NCBI GenBank assembly: GCA_947166905.1
Contig: CAMVFZ010000007.1
Span: 62,001-126,000 of the forward strand
From: an uncultured Prevotellaceae bacterium
GTDB taxonomy: Bacteria; Bacteroidota; Bacteroidia; Bacteroidales; UBA932
DNA length: 64,000 nt
Reading direction: 5' to 3'
Positions within the stretch are counted from its first letter, which is position 1. The number at the start of each line of letters is the position of its first letter. A program made the translations under genes and the position numbers. The notes beneath the pieces were generated by a model. That model did not search any database. It had not been told where the DNA came from and was given only the letters and a program-made list of their open reading frames with translations. Shown here piece by piece: positions 1 through 8,925 of the stretch.

Positions 1-1
1 T

Positions 2-667
2 CAGGACATCAACTTTACGATAGAGAAGGGTAAGACCTTTGCCATTGTGGGTGAATCCGGTGCCGGAAAATCCACCCTGGTAGACCTTATTCCCCGATTC
101 TACGACGTTACTTCCGGCGCTGTCAAGATTGACGGCACTGATATCAGGGAGCTGCGCACAGCAGACCTTCGCGGCCTCATCGGCTATGTGAACCAGGAGC
201 CTATATTGTTCAACGATACCATATTCAACAATATCGCCTTTGGCGTGAAAGGTGCGACGATGGAGCAGGTTATAGAGGCTGCCAAGATTGCCAATGCACA
301 TGAGTTCATAATGGAGAAGGAGGAAGGTTACAATACCAATATCGGTGACCGTGGAACCAAGCTTTCCGGTGGCCAGAGGCAGAGGCTTTCCATTGCCCGT
401 GCAGTGCTTAAGAACCCTCCTATCCTTATTCTTGACGAGGCTACGGCTTCCCTGGATACAGAGTCTGAGCGTCTGGTACAGGAGGCTCTTGACAGGCTTA
501 TGTCCAGCCGTACCACCATCGCAATCGCCCACAGGCTTTCTACAATCAAGAACTCAGACGAGATTCTGGTTATGAAGGAAGGCCATATCGTAGAGCGTGG
601 ACGCCACGACCAGCTGATTGCCCAGAACGGCTATTACAAGAAACTTAACGACATGCAAAGCTTATAA
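2..667 (+). CDS. ABC exporter, ATP-binding part (5' end outside window)
   Basis: This is the C-terminal nucleotide-binding domain of an ABC exporter of the MsbA/LmrA type; the open frame runs upstream without a stop to the window edge, so the membrane domain lies outside. Visible motifs in order are Walker A (GESGAGKST), Q-loop (VNQEP), signature (LSGGQRQR), Walker B ([12 protein letters not shown]) and the switch histidine (AIAHRLST). The complete motif set implies an active ATPase that powers export across the inner membrane. The substrate (lipid, drug or peptide) cannot be told from this part. Its TAA stop shares one base with the next ATG, so it is probably co-transcribed with the following genes. 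Confidence 0.93.
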   Translation, partial: QDINFTIEKGKTFAIVGESGAGKSTLVDLIPRFYDVTSGAVKIDGTDIRELRTADLRGLIGYVNQEPILFNDTIFNNIAFGVKGATMEQVIEAAKIANAHEFIMEKEEGYNTNIGDRGTKLSGGQRQRLSIARAVLKNPPILILDEATASLDTESERLVQEALDRLMSSRTTIAIAHRLSTIKNSDEILVMKEGHIVERGRHDQLIAQNGYYKKLNDMQSL

Positions 668-1305
668 TGAAGACTTTAGAGATTCCCTTCGTCCCTTCTT
701 TGGAAACACTTGATTTCCAGGCACTTGATCTTACCCTTGAAGAGCAGGGCGTAAAGGCTGCCATAGACAGTGTAAACTGGCCGGACGCCTTCCCTTACAG
801 GCCTGACTGCAATGTTACCCTGGCTCATGACGGGAAGAATATCGCCATGTTGTTCCATGTAAGAGGTCTGGACCTTCGTGCCATGGAAATGGAGGACAAT
901 GGCAGTATGTGGGAAGACAGCTGCGTAGAGTTCTTTGTGCAGGACCCTTCAGGGGAGAAGTATTACAATTTTGAGCTTTCATGTGCCGGCCGTCTGCTTG
1001 CAGCGGAAGGCGCTAATAGGAATGACAGGCCGCGTAGGGGAGCGGAGGTGCTAAGCCGCGTACGCCGCTTTACAACCGTTGAGGGCGCTCCTTTCCAGAA
1101 GGATGGCGGCATCTACAGCTGGACTGCCGGTATGCTTATCCCGATGGATCTTTTTGGCGCCGCCGGGGTAAAGGAACTCCGTGCCAACTTCTACAAGTGC
1201 GGTGACAAAACTGCTCACGTGCACTTTGTATCGTGGAACCCCATCGACATTCCCAATCCGGACTTCCACAGGCCGGATTTCTTTGGCGAGCTAATCCTTA
1301 AGTAA
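667..1305 (+). CDS. CBM9-like carbohydrate-binding family protein
   Basis: The 212-residue protein matches the family 9-like carbohydrate-binding (DOMON-type beta-sandwich) proteins common in Bacteroidota. Recognisable stretches are MWEDSCVEFFVQDP, YYNFELSCAGRLLA and the C-terminal WNPIDIPNPDFHRPDFFGEL. It has no signal peptide, so it is probably cytoplasmic, which is odd for a sugar-binding fold; the ligand is unknown. It overlaps the ABC exporter stop by one base and is followed directly by the VanZ-like gene, which indicates one operon. The family call rests on remembered sequence patterns and I am fairly sure of it; no enzymatic role is visible. Confidence 0.75.
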   Translation: MKTLEIPFVPSLETLDFQALDLTLEEQGVKAAIDSVNWPDAFPYRPDCNVTLAHDGKNIAMLFHVRGLDLRAMEMEDNGSMWEDSCVEFFVQDPSGEKYYNFELSCAGRLLAAEGANRNDRPRRGAEVLSRVRRFTTVEGAPFQKDGGIYSWTAGMLIPMDLFGAAGVKELRANFYKCGDKTAHVHFVSWNPIDIPNPDFHRPDFFGELILK

Positions 1306-1725
1306 ATGACGAATTCTAAAATAAGAAATTTTTACATAGTACTGCTTGTACTGTATCTGGGAGTTGTGGCGTGGCTGTGCTTCGGCACCTTCGACAATGC
1401 TCCGTCAATCCAGGAGTCGTTCCTGGGCATCCCTACGGATAAACTTGTTCATTTCTCTATGTTCCTGCCCTTCCCGATAATAGCCAGGGGGTTGTTCATC
1501 GGCATTACAAAGAAGCCTATTCATTCCCTGCTTCTTATATTGGGGCTCTTCCTTGTTGGCTGCGTTATAGCCGGGGGTACTGAGCTTGGCCAGGGACTTA
1601 CGGATTACAGATCCGCCGATCCCAAGGATTTCCTTGCGGATGGCATCGGTCTGGCTGTTGGAGCAATAGTGGCCCTGATACTTGACCTTAGGGCTGCATT
1701 CCGAAAGGTGAAACAAACTAACTAA
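1306..1725 (+). CDS. VanZ-like family membrane protein
   Basis: The 139-residue protein has four hydrophobic segments (roughly residues 8-27, 45-65, 72-92 and 110-130). It carries the family hallmarks KLVHFSMF after the first helix and an acidic ELGQGLTDYRSADPKDFLAD stretch before the last helix, the usual VanZ/phosphotransbutyrylase-like pattern. Family members are small inner-membrane proteins, one of which gives teicoplanin resistance; the biochemical role is unresolved. It begins immediately after the stop of the CBM9-like gene and ends four bases before the next start, so it sits inside the same operon. No regulatory site is visible. Confidence 0.8.
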   Translation: MTNSKIRNFYIVLLVLYLGVVAWLCFGTFDNAPSIQESFLGIPTDKLVHFSMFLPFPIIARGLFIGITKKPIHSLLLILGLFLVGCVIAGGTELGQGLTDYRSADPKDFLADGIGLAVGAIVALILDLRAAFRKVKQTN

Positions 1726-1729
1726 CATT

Positions 1730-4700
1730 ATGCACATAAAATTTCTTTCATCGGTAATCGTGGCTGCGGCGCTTTCTGTCGGTGCTTTCGCACAGAGCAG
1801 CATCGTTAAGGATTTCAAGCCCACCTGCGATTCCCTTACCACCTTGCTCAAGGAGAAAACGACCGTAAGGTCCATCCTTAGACTTAAATCGGTGGCTGTA
1901 AGGGGAAACAATCTGGATTTCCATTTTAACGAGAATCTTGCTGACTATGCTTGGCATAAGAGTGATGTCAAGTGGTTCAAGAAGCAGCTTGAAGAACTTC
2001 TCCCGGAGGGATATGAGAAGTATTCAGTGGGTAAGATTTATTGCAAGTCACTTCCTATTGAGGAGCTGATAACGCCGGAGATTACCAATGATGGAGATAA
2101 TTCCAAGACAGAGTACAAGATTCACCGCAAGAAGGTTACTCCTGTTGTAAGCCGTGTCGGTGGCCTTTCCTTTGATAAGGGTATGAGCGGCCGTCACGTA
2201 GCGCTTTGGCAGAGCCATGGCCGTTATTACGAGGCCAAGACCCGCCGTTGGGAGTGGCAGAGGGCCGTTGATTTCATGACTTGCGAGGATATGTACACCC
2301 AGAGCTATGTTCTGCCCTTCCTTATCCCGATGCTTGAGAACGCAGGCGCCTATGTTATGACTCCGCGTGAGCGCGATACCCAGCGCCTTGAGGTTGTTTG
2401 CGACAATGACGAGTCCTTCCGCGACGACCGCAGCGACGCTCTCCTGCGCCGTCATGGCAGCTATCGCGAGTCCGGTTCCTGGAACGATGCCGGCCTTGGT
2501 TTTGCCGATCTTAAGAAGGTTTATGCCGATGCCGACAACCCCTTCCGCATGGGTACTGTGCGTTACGCTCATTGCAATCCTAAGGAGGCTACTGCTACCG
2601 CAAAGTGGATTCCTGAGTTTGCGGCTCGTGGCGAATACGCTGTTTATGTTTCTTACAAGACTTTGGAAAACAGCTCTTCCAAGGCTCTGTACACTGTAAA
2701 TCACCTTGGCGGTTCCACTACTTTTGCTGTTAATCAGCAGATGGGTGGCGGTACCTGGATTTATCTTGGAACTTTTGAGTTCGATACCGAGGGCAATTAT
2801 TCCGTAGTTCTTCAGAATACTGGAGAGAAGGGCAAGGTTGTAACTGCCGATGCTGTCCGCTTTGGCGGCGGTATGGGTAAGGTTGCCCGTGGCAATGATG
2901 ACGAGCCTGTTGAGTACTGGACAATATCCGGTATGCCTGCTTACATGGAGGGCGCTCTCTACAATATGCAGTACAGCGGCATCGACACTACTATTACCAA
3001 GGCTTACGAGACGGATTATACTAATGATTATGCCGACAGGGGCCGTTGGGTAACCATGCTCGCCGGTGGCTCTGAGGCCAATCCTAAGGATGAGGGTCTT
3101 GGTATTCCCTTCGATCTTTCGTTTGCTTTCCATACTGATGCCGGTACTACGCCGGATGATAGCTACATCGGCACTCTGGCTATCTATACATTGATGTGTG
3201 ACGATAGTCGCAAGTACCCGGATGATAGTGACCGTATGGCTGCTCGTGAGTACACTGATCTTGTTCAGACCCAGATAGTTGACGATATCCGTGCCCTTTA
3301 CGAGCCTGAATGGGCCCGCAGGCAGCTTTGGGACCGTTCTTACAGCGAGTCCAGGACTACATCGGTACCGGGAATGTTGCTTGAGCTTCTTGCCCATTCC
3401 AACTTTGCGGATATGAAGTACGGTCTTGATCCTTCATTCCGCTTCACTGTGGGCCGTTCTATCTACAAGGGTATGCTTAAGTTCCTTGCAAACCGCTATG
3501 GCAAGTCTTATGTCGTACAGCCGCTTCCGGTTAATTCTTTCAGCGCTGTATTCTCTGGTGATAACCACGTAAATCTTAGCTGGAAGCCTACTGAGGATGA
3601 GCTTGAGCCTACTGCTAAGCCTACTGGTTACATGGTTTACATGCGTATTGACAATGGTGGCTGGCAGGAGTCTTTCAGGCTTGATAAACCGGCTCTAGTG
3701 GGTGGCAAGGTTTCTACTGAGATTGCTATCGAGGCAGGCCATATTTATTCTTTCAAGGTTCGTGCATTCAATGCTGGTGGTCTTAGCTTCCCTTCAGAAA
3801 CTCTGGCTGCAGGTACTCCTGAGGGTGCAAAGGCTGGGGAGACTGTGCTTGTTGTGAATAACTTCGACCGTCTTTCTTGCCCGGCTTGGTTCGATACTCC
3901 GGATTATGCCGGCTTCGACCTTACTCTTGACGGTGGCGTTCCTTATATGAAGGATATTACTTATACTGGCAAGATGTACGAGTTCCATCGTCATCGTCCT
4001 TGGGAGGATGATGACAACCCGGGTTATGGTGGTTCATTTACCGATGAGGCCGGCCTTCAGATTGCTGGTAACACCTTTGATTATCCGTTTATCCATGGTC
4101 AGTCGCTGATGGCTCTTGGACGTCGTTTCTGCTCTGTTAGCACTGCTGCTTTCCAGGCCGATGGTGCCCCGTCATATGTTTCTGTTGCCGATATTATCTG
4201 CGGTAAGCAGGTGACTGTTTCTGCTGGTCGTCCTGGTGCTTCTGCGGATAGGTTCCAGGTGTTCCCGGAGGCTCTTAGGACCAACATCCGTAATTTTGCG
4301 GAGCGTGGTGGAGATGTTCTTGTTTCCGGCGCTAATATTGGTACTGATGTTTGGAGCCAGATTTATCCTGTTCAGAAGGATTCCCTGAATCGTGAGGATT
4401 CCAAGAGGTTTGTTCAGGATGTTCTTGGTTACAAGTGGATTGCTAATTATGCTTCTCGTACCGGTGTGGCCGCTCCTATGCGCAATAAGCTTATCAAGGA
4501 TCTCCCGCAGGATTTGAAGGTGGCGTTCCACAATCAGCCTAATGAGGAAATCTACTGCGCAGAGACTCCTGATGGTCTTCTTCCGGCATCGGACAAGTCT
4601 TCAATCATCCTTAGGTATACGGATACTCATATTGGTGCTGGTATTGCTTTTGATTCGGGCCGTTGGCAGGTTGTTTCCTTTGGTTTCCCTCTGGAGATTG

Positions 4701-4762
4701 TCAAGTGTCCCGACCAGCGCACCGCCCTCATGAAATCTGCCCTGGACTTCTTTAAAAAATGA
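1730..4762 (+). CDS. Secreted amidase-like protein with golvesin-type and FN3 domains
   Basis: This 1010-residue protein starts with a signal peptide (about residues 1-22, ending AFA-Q). Residues around 140-240 and 480-510 resemble a split zinc amidase_3 fold (VALWQSHGRYYE, LSFAFHTDAG). Between them lies a golvesin C-terminal-like beta domain (about 290-390: YAVYVSYKTLENSS to ADAVRFGGG). A fibronectin type III domain follows at about 605-700 (FSAVFSGDNHVNLSWKP to SFKVRAFNAGG), and the last 300 residues are unassigned. Homologues are often labelled 'xanthan lyase' in Bacteroides, which I think is misleading; a cell-wall amidase or surface role is my inference. It is the last gene of its operon and is followed by a strong terminator. 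Confidence 0.7.
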   Translation: MHIKFLSSVIVAAALSVGAFAQSSIVKDFKPTCDSLTTLLKEKTTVRSILRLKSVAVRGNNLDFHFNENLADYAWHKSDVKWFKKQLEELLPEGYEKYSVGKIYCKSLPIEELITPEITNDGDNSKTEYKIHRKKVTPVVSRVGGLSFDKGMSGRHVALWQSHGRYYEAKTRRWEWQRAVDFMTCEDMYTQSYVLPFLIPMLENAGAYVMTPRERDTQRLEVVCDNDESFRDDRSDALLRRHGSYRESGSWNDAGLGFADLKKVYADADNPFRMGTVRYAHCNPKEATATAKWIPEFAARGEYAVYVSYKTLENSSSKALYTVNHLGGSTTFAVNQQMGGGTWIYLGTFEFDTEGNYSVVLQNTGEKGKVVTADAVRFGGGMGKVARGNDDEPVEYWTISGMPAYMEGALYNMQYSGIDTTITKAYETDYTNDYADRGRWVTMLAGGSEANPKDEGLGIPFDLSFAFHTDAGTTPDDSYIGTLAIYTLMCDDSRKYPDDSDRMAAREYTDLVQTQIVDDIRALYEPEWARRQLWDRSYSESRTTSVPGMLLELLAHSNFADMKYGLDPSFRFTVGRSIYKGMLKFLANRYGKSYVVQPLPVNSFSAVFSGDNHVNLSWKPTEDELEPTAKPTGYMVYMRIDNGGWQESFRLDKPALVGGKVSTEIAIEAGHIYSFKVRAFNAGGLSFPSETLAAGTPEGAKAGETVLVVNNFDRLSCPAWFDTPDYAGFDLTLDGGVPYMKDITYTGKMYEFHRHRPWEDDDNPGYGGSFTDEAGLQIAGNTFDYPFIHGQSLMALGRRFCSVSTAAFQADGAPSYVSVADIICGKQVTVSAGRPGASADRFQVFPEALRTNIRNFAERGGDVLVSGANIGTDVWSQIYPVQKDSLNREDSKRFVQDVLGYKWIANYASRTGVAAPMRNKLIKDLPQDLKVAFHNQPNEEIYCAETPDGLLPASDKSSIILRYTDTHIGAGIAFDSGRWQVVSFGFPLEIVKCPDQRTALMKSALDFFKK

Positions 4763-4784
4763 AAATAGGGTAGTACCCCTGGCT

Positions 4785-4818
4785 AAAAGAGATGCTCACC
4801 CGGGCATCTCTTTTTTTT
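4785..4818 (+). terminator. Rho-independent terminator after the golvesin-domain gene
   Basis: An 11-bp perfect stem (AAAAGAGATGC, 4785-4795, with its complement at 4804-4814) encloses an 8-base loop and runs into eight T residues (4811-4818). The stem resembles the start of the dispersed palindromic repeat seen at 8776. Confidence 0.92.
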
Positions 4819-5294
4819 CATTTCTTCCCTGCGGCCAAAGGCATTAACCCACCGACCCGGTTCTTCTGTGTGTTGGGAAGTTTAGGGGTTTGGGGGAGCG
4901 AATAGTTCCCCCAGTATAAGATTCCTTTGGTTGTGCAGCAACCACGGGCGTCCACGCCTCTCGGTGGCTCAATGCCATTTGTCCGTCGCAGGTGTGATAG
5001 AAATGCCTGACCTGCGACGCTATACGCTCTGAGTGGCCGAAAACCGTCCCCGGTCAGCCAAAATTTTCACACCTGCTGCGTTTTGCCCGCACACCCGCGA
5101 CGTTTTTGCCTTGGCTGCCGCCTCAAAATGTTAACATAAATGAAAAAGAGCATTATTCCGGAGTACTCCAAGAATAAATGCTCTATTTTAATTAACGTAG
5201 GCCGATTCCACGACCATAATATCCACTGCGACAAAGTGTAATCATTTCTTCCGTACTGGCAAGGATTTGCAGGAAATAATTGGAAATTAATTGA
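4819..5294. other. Gene-free gap with several hairpins, two of them mutually exclusive
   Basis: I find no credible gene in these 476 bases. The segment 4984-4997 can pair perfectly over 10 bp with 5010-5019, or over 10 bp with 5067-5076, but not both. A further nested dyad at 5147-5184 has an outer arm AGAGCATT, an inner palindrome GGAGTACTCC, an A-run before and a T-rich run after, so it could terminate transcription on either strand. Smaller hairpins lie at about 4893-4913 (GGGGGA/TCCCCC) and 4930-4946. No promoter of the local consensus is seen upstream of them. The region could be a structured leader for the galactanase gene or a decayed element. Confidence 0.5.
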
Positions 5295-5302
5295 TATCTT
5301 TG
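5295..5302 (+). promoter_or_regulatory. Promoter -7 box of the GH53 galactanase gene
   Basis: TATCTTTG fits the Bacteroidota -7 consensus TAnnTTTG and lies 17 bases before the start codon. A TTTG at 5266-5269 is 25 bases upstream, longer than the usual 19-21, so the -33 box is uncertain. Confidence 0.55.
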
Positions 5303-5319
5303 CAAAGAAATAAAATGTA

Positions 5320-6462
5320 ATGATTATGAGAAAGATATTGACCGTGATAGCGGTGGCAGTGGCTGTGATAGCGCTGGGAGCCTGCGGGAAGAGTGATACC
5401 AACTCTGGCTCGGGCGGTTCCGGCGGCGGCAGCGGCTCCGGTGGCTCCGGCGGTGGCGGCGGAACAACGCCCACCACAAGGACCGACTTTGTTTTTGGCT
5501 CAGATGTGAGCTGGGTTACCGAGATGGAAAAGGACGGCAAGAAGTTCTATGATGCCAGCGGCAACCAGAAGGATTTGTTCCAGATGTTCAAGGCTATGGG
5601 CCAGGGCATTATCCGCCTGCGTATTTGGTATAACCATGACGGCGGATGGTGCGGTTATGATGATGTTTTAGCCAAGGCAAAACGTGCCCAGGATGCCGGT
5701 ATGGCGGTTATGCTGGATTTCCATTACAGCGACAATTTTGCCGATCCCGCCAAACAGACGCTTCCTGCAGCATGGAGCGGCAAGACTCACTCGGAACTTG
5801 TCGCCTTGGTTAAGTCATATACGACTGATTTCCTGACTAAACTTAAACTTGATAAAATCAGCCCGACTTATATTCAGATTGGCAATGAAACCCGAAACGG
5901 CATGCTCTGGCCGGATGGCCGGCTATGGGACAATAACGGCGATATTGCCGATGGCTGGAAAAGGTATGCAGAGCTTAGCAATGCCGGCTACGATGCTGCT
6001 AAGAGCGTTTTCTCCGGGGCAAAGGTGATTGTTCACCTGAATCACGCTTATGAAGACAATGTATGGTGGTTCAACAAGTTTAAGGATGCCGGCGGAAAGT
6101 ATGACATCATCGGCCTGTCACATTATCCGCAGGAGGATAAGACAGGGTCAAATTGGTCATCCGTGAATGCGGATGCCATAACAAATATCAACAAACTGAT
6201 TACCGCAACAGGAAAAGATGTAATGGTTGTTGAGACCGGTGTAAAGTCTTCCAATTTTACCGATGGCGTCAATTGCCTCAAGAATTTCATCGACAGCATC
6301 TATAAGATTACTGCCGTCAAGGGCATCCTGTACTGGGAACCCGAGGTTTACGGCGGATGGAAGCCTGCAGAATACAACCAGTTGGGTTGGAATTCTTACG
6401 GCATGGGTGCTTTCACATCGGAGGGCAAGCCGTCGGACGTACTTTCACTTTTTAAAAACTAG
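5320..6462 (+). CDS. Endo-beta-1,4-galactanase lipoprotein (GH53)
   Basis: This 380-residue protein is a glycoside hydrolase family 53 arabinogalactan endo-1,4-galactanase, which cuts beta-1,4-galactan side chains of pectin. A lipoprotein signal ends in LGAC (Cys about residue 21), followed by a Gly/Ser-only spacer of some 25 residues and TTPTT; the catalytic barrel runs from about residue 55. GH53 marks are FGSDVSW, GIIRLRIWYNHDGGWCGYDD, the acid/base region IQIGNETRNGMLWPDG and the nucleophile region VMVVETG. The flexible tether suggests display on the cell surface. An alternative start is the ATG at 5326. No SusC/SusD pair is adjacent, so it is not part of a standard polysaccharide utilisation locus here. 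The MATE gene follows after 8 bases. Confidence 0.93.
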   Translation: MIMRKILTVIAVAVAVIALGACGKSDTNSGSGGSGGGSGSGGSGGGGGTTPTTRTDFVFGSDVSWVTEMEKDGKKFYDASGNQKDLFQMFKAMGQGIIRLRIWYNHDGGWCGYDDVLAKAKRAQDAGMAVMLDFHYSDNFADPAKQTLPAAWSGKTHSELVALVKSYTTDFLTKLKLDKISPTYIQIGNETRNGMLWPDGRLWDNNGDIADGWKRYAELSNAGYDAAKSVFSGAKVIVHLNHAYEDNVWWFNKFKDAGGKYDIIGLSHYPQEDKTGSNWSSVNADAITNINKLITATGKDVMVVETGVKSSNFTDGVNCLKNFIDSIYKITAVKGILYWEPEVYGGWKPAEYNQLGWNSYGMGAFTSEGKPSDVLSLFKN

Positions 6463-6470
6463 CGAGTTAA

Positions 6471-7910
6471 GTGGCCAAGACCACAAAGGACATATTGCTG
6501 GAAGGCATCAGAAACGGGGCGGAACTGACTAAAGGACAGCAGTTCCGCCTTACTATGCTCCTTTGTACCCCTGCGATAGTCGCGCAGCTGGCCTCTGTGA
6601 TGCTTCAGTTCATAGATGCATCGATGGTGGGCAGCCTTGGGGCCAACCCTTCTGCTTCCATCGGCCTTATTGCAACTACAACATGGCTGTTCGGCGGTTT
6701 CCTGTTTTCTGCCAGCCAGGGCTTTTCCGTACAGGTTGCCCATTTGATAGGCGCCAACGATTTCAGGGCCGCCAGGCAGGTTCTTCGCGAGGGCCTGACT
6801 TCATGCATAATGCTGAGCCTGGGATTCTCCCTGATTGGTATGATCATCAGCCCGTACCTGCCCATCTGGCTTGGCGGCGGAGAAGAGATAATTGCTGATG
6901 CCACCCGCTATTTCTTTGTCTATTCGCTCAGCCTTCCGTTTATGCAAATCGTGTGGCTTGGCGGAACGATGCTTCAGTGTAGCGGAAACATGAAACTGCC
7001 CAGCATCCTTGACGTGGTAATGTGTCTGCTGGATGTAATCTTCAACTTCTTGCTGATTTTCCCTACCCGCGAGGTGAATGTATTGGGCTTGGACTTGACT
7101 ATCCCGGGAGCCGGCCTTGGTGTCACGGGCGCTGCGCTTGGAACAGGCATTGCCATGGCAGTTACCGCCTGTATCATGCTGTGGTTTGTTCTGGTTCGTT
7201 CTCCTGAACTTAACCTGAGGCAGGATAGGGGAAGTTTCCGCCCCACAGCCAAGTGCCTACGCAATGCCTTTGGCATTTCCGGTCCGATGTGGCTTCAGAA
7301 TGTCGCAATGAGGGGAGCGCATATAGCCGGAACTGTAATAGTTGCACCATTGGGCCCTATCGCAATTGCAGCCAACAACTTTGCAATCACTGCCGAAGCC
7401 CTCTGTTATATGCCCGGGTTCGGTATTGCCGATGCTGCCACGACCCTTGTAGGTCAGAGCCTTGGAGCGGCCCGAGAGAAACTTGCGCGAAGCTTTGCAA
7501 AAATCACCCTGCTCTCTGGAATGACCATAATGACAATCCTTGCTGCGGTGATGTTTATTTTTGCGCCCCAGATAATGTCTGTTCTTAGCAGTGATGCCTC
7601 TGTGGTGGCCCTTGGTACGCAAGTGCTTAGATTAGAGGCGTTTGCAGAAACTTTGTATGCGGCTTCAATAGTCGCTTACGGGTCATGCGTAGGGGCCGGG
7701 GACACTATGGTTCCAAGTGTACTGAACTTTGGTACCATGTGGGTTATCCGCATTGGACTGGCTGTTTTCCTTACGCCAAAACTGGGACTTATGGGCTATT
7801 GGATACCGATGTGTATAGAGCTGAATATTCGTGGCGTATTGTTCCTTCTTAGGATCCGCGGCCGTAGTTGGATGAAAAAGGCAATCGTCGTTGGTTTACA
7901 GATTAATTGA
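6471..7910 (+). CDS. MATE family efflux transporter
   Basis: The 479-residue protein has about twelve hydrophobic helices in two related halves and matches the multidrug and toxic compound extrusion family, which exports organic cations or metabolites in exchange for sodium or protons. Typical stretches are MLQFIDASMVGSLGANPSAS in the first helix pair and GPMWLQNVAMRGAH with ALCYMPGFGIADAATTLVGQ in the second half. The start is GTG eight bases after the galactanase stop; an ATG is absent nearby and the N-terminus fits the family. The substrate is unknown. It is likely co-transcribed with the galactanase gene and the DUF3737 gene. Confidence 0.92.
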   Translation: MAKTTKDILLEGIRNGAELTKGQQFRLTMLLCTPAIVAQLASVMLQFIDASMVGSLGANPSASIGLIATTTWLFGGFLFSASQGFSVQVAHLIGANDFRAARQVLREGLTSCIMLSLGFSLIGMIISPYLPIWLGGGEEIIADATRYFFVYSLSLPFMQIVWLGGTMLQCSGNMKLPSILDVVMCLLDVIFNFLLIFPTREVNVLGLDLTIPGAGLGVTGAALGTGIAMAVTACIMLWFVLVRSPELNLRQDRGSFRPTAKCLRNAFGISGPMWLQNVAMRGAHIAGTVIVAPLGPIAIAANNFAITAEALCYMPGFGIADAATTLVGQSLGAAREKLARSFAKITLLSGMTIMTILAAVMFIFAPQIMSVLSSDASVVALGTQVLRLEAFAETLYAASIVAYGSCVGAGDTMVPSVLNFGTMWVIRIGLAVFLTPKLGLMGYWIPMCIELNIRGVLFLLRIRGRSWMKKAIVVGLQIN

Positions 7911-7921
7911 CATTTTTAGAT

Positions 7922-8776
7922 ATGAAAACAGAAGTTAAACTTATCAGAAATCAGGAGTTTGGCGGAGAGCGTCCGCTTTACTGCATGCATAATCTGGAGC
8001 TTGAGGGCGTCATTATCCATGCCGGGGAATCGGCCCTGAAAGAGACTTCGAATATCACCGCGCGTGGCTGCCGCTTCGAGGGTAAGTACCCTCTGTGGTG
8101 CTGCGACGGTTTCACTGTAAAGGACTGCATATTTACCGTCGGCGCCCGTGCGGCCCTCTGGTATTCCAGGAATCTGGTAATGGAGGATACTATCGTGGAC
8201 GCCCCCAAGATGTTCCGTGAGATGGAAGGCATAAAGATAAAGAACGTGATTATTGGCAGCGCTTCCGAGACATTTTGGCATTGCGGTAACATAGAGGCCG
8301 ATAACCTTGAGGCCGACAGGGCCGATTATATCTTTATGAAGTGTCACGATATCGTATTGCGTAACTTTAAGCTCAATGGAAACTATTCCTTCCAGTGGAG
8401 CCGCAATGTAGAGATTCACGATTCTGTGCTAAATACCAAGGATGCCTTTTGGGAGACGGATAATGTAACTGTCTATGATTCAGTTATTAACGGAGAGTTC
8501 CTGGGCTGGCATTCCCGCAACCTTAAGCTGGTTCGCTGCCATATTACCGGCAGCCAGCCGCTCTGCTACGCAGAGAATCTTGTCCTTGAGGACTGCACCT
8601 TTGGCGCCGATGCCGATCTTGCCCTGGAGTACTCTTCCGTAGAGGCTACTATCAAGGGCCACATCGTCTCTGTCAAGAACCCCCGTACCGGGCATATTCA
8701 TGCCGGCAGCATTGGCGAGCTCATTCTTGACCAGAACATCAAAGCCCCCGCTGACTGCGTTATCACTACCGACTAA
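7922..8776 (+). CDS. DUF3737 family right-handed beta-helix protein
   Basis: I place the start at ATG 7922 (MKTEVKLIRNQEFGGERPLY), not at the in-frame TTG at 7907 that overlaps the MATE gene. The 284-residue protein matches DUF3737: repeated short strands with regularly spaced Cys, Trp and Asn (ARGCRFEGKYPLWCCDGF, NLVMEDTIVDAPKMFREMEG, WHCGNIEADN) that should fold into a parallel beta-helix like pectate lyase. It has no signal peptide and no clear catalytic residues, so the function is unknown. It follows the MATE gene by 11 bases and ends just before a palindromic repeat that may serve as its terminator. Confidence 0.85.
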   Translation: MKTEVKLIRNQEFGGERPLYCMHNLELEGVIIHAGESALKETSNITARGCRFEGKYPLWCCDGFTVKDCIFTVGARAALWYSRNLVMEDTIVDAPKMFREMEGIKIKNVIIGSASETFWHCGNIEADNLEADRADYIFMKCHDIVLRNFKLNGNYSFQWSRNVEIHDSVLNTKDAFWETDNVTVYDSVINGEFLGWHSRNLKLVRCHITGSQPLCYAENLVLEDCTFGADADLALEYSSVEATIKGHIVSVKNPRTGHIHAGSIGELILDQNIKAPADCVITTD

Positions 8777-8821
8777 AAAGAGATGCCCGATCAGGTCGGG
8801 CATGACGGAAAACGAGCTTTT
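8776..8821. repeat. REP-like palindromic repeat, copy 1, acting as a terminator
   Basis: The core ATGCCCGA (8783-8790) pairs with TCGGGCAT (8796-8803) around TCAGG, with an outer AAAAG/CTTTT stem (8776-8780/8817-8821). The 8781-8806 segment recurs almost unchanged at 23277-23302, and the inverted form recurs at 23303-23329 and inside a gene at 23159-23185. It sits directly after the DUF3737 stop codon. Confidence 0.8.
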
Positions 8822-8827
8822 ATTGAG

Positions 8828-8894
8828 TATCAATGAGTTACGCATTTTAACTCCCGAAAAACTGCGGAGTTAAATCGCGTAAGTTGCTGATAAT
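8828..8894. repeat. Dispersed hairpin repeat, copy A (partner at 41874)
   Basis: A 9-bp stem (TTTAACTCC 8846-8854 with GGAGTTAAA 8866-8874) encloses an A-rich loop and is extended by TTACGC/GCGTAA. The same roughly 60-base sequence occurs in opposite orientation at 41874-41936 with only scattered differences. Neither copy codes for protein. Confidence 0.75.
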
Positions 8895-8925
8895 CAAAAG
8901 AGATTTTGGAGACAACTTGGAATAT

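Noticed and set aside
2048..3397. Long antisense ORF of 449 codons
   Set aside because: It lies wholly opposite the golvesin-domain gene, has no recognisable domain or start signals, and its length follows from the codon bias of the real gene.
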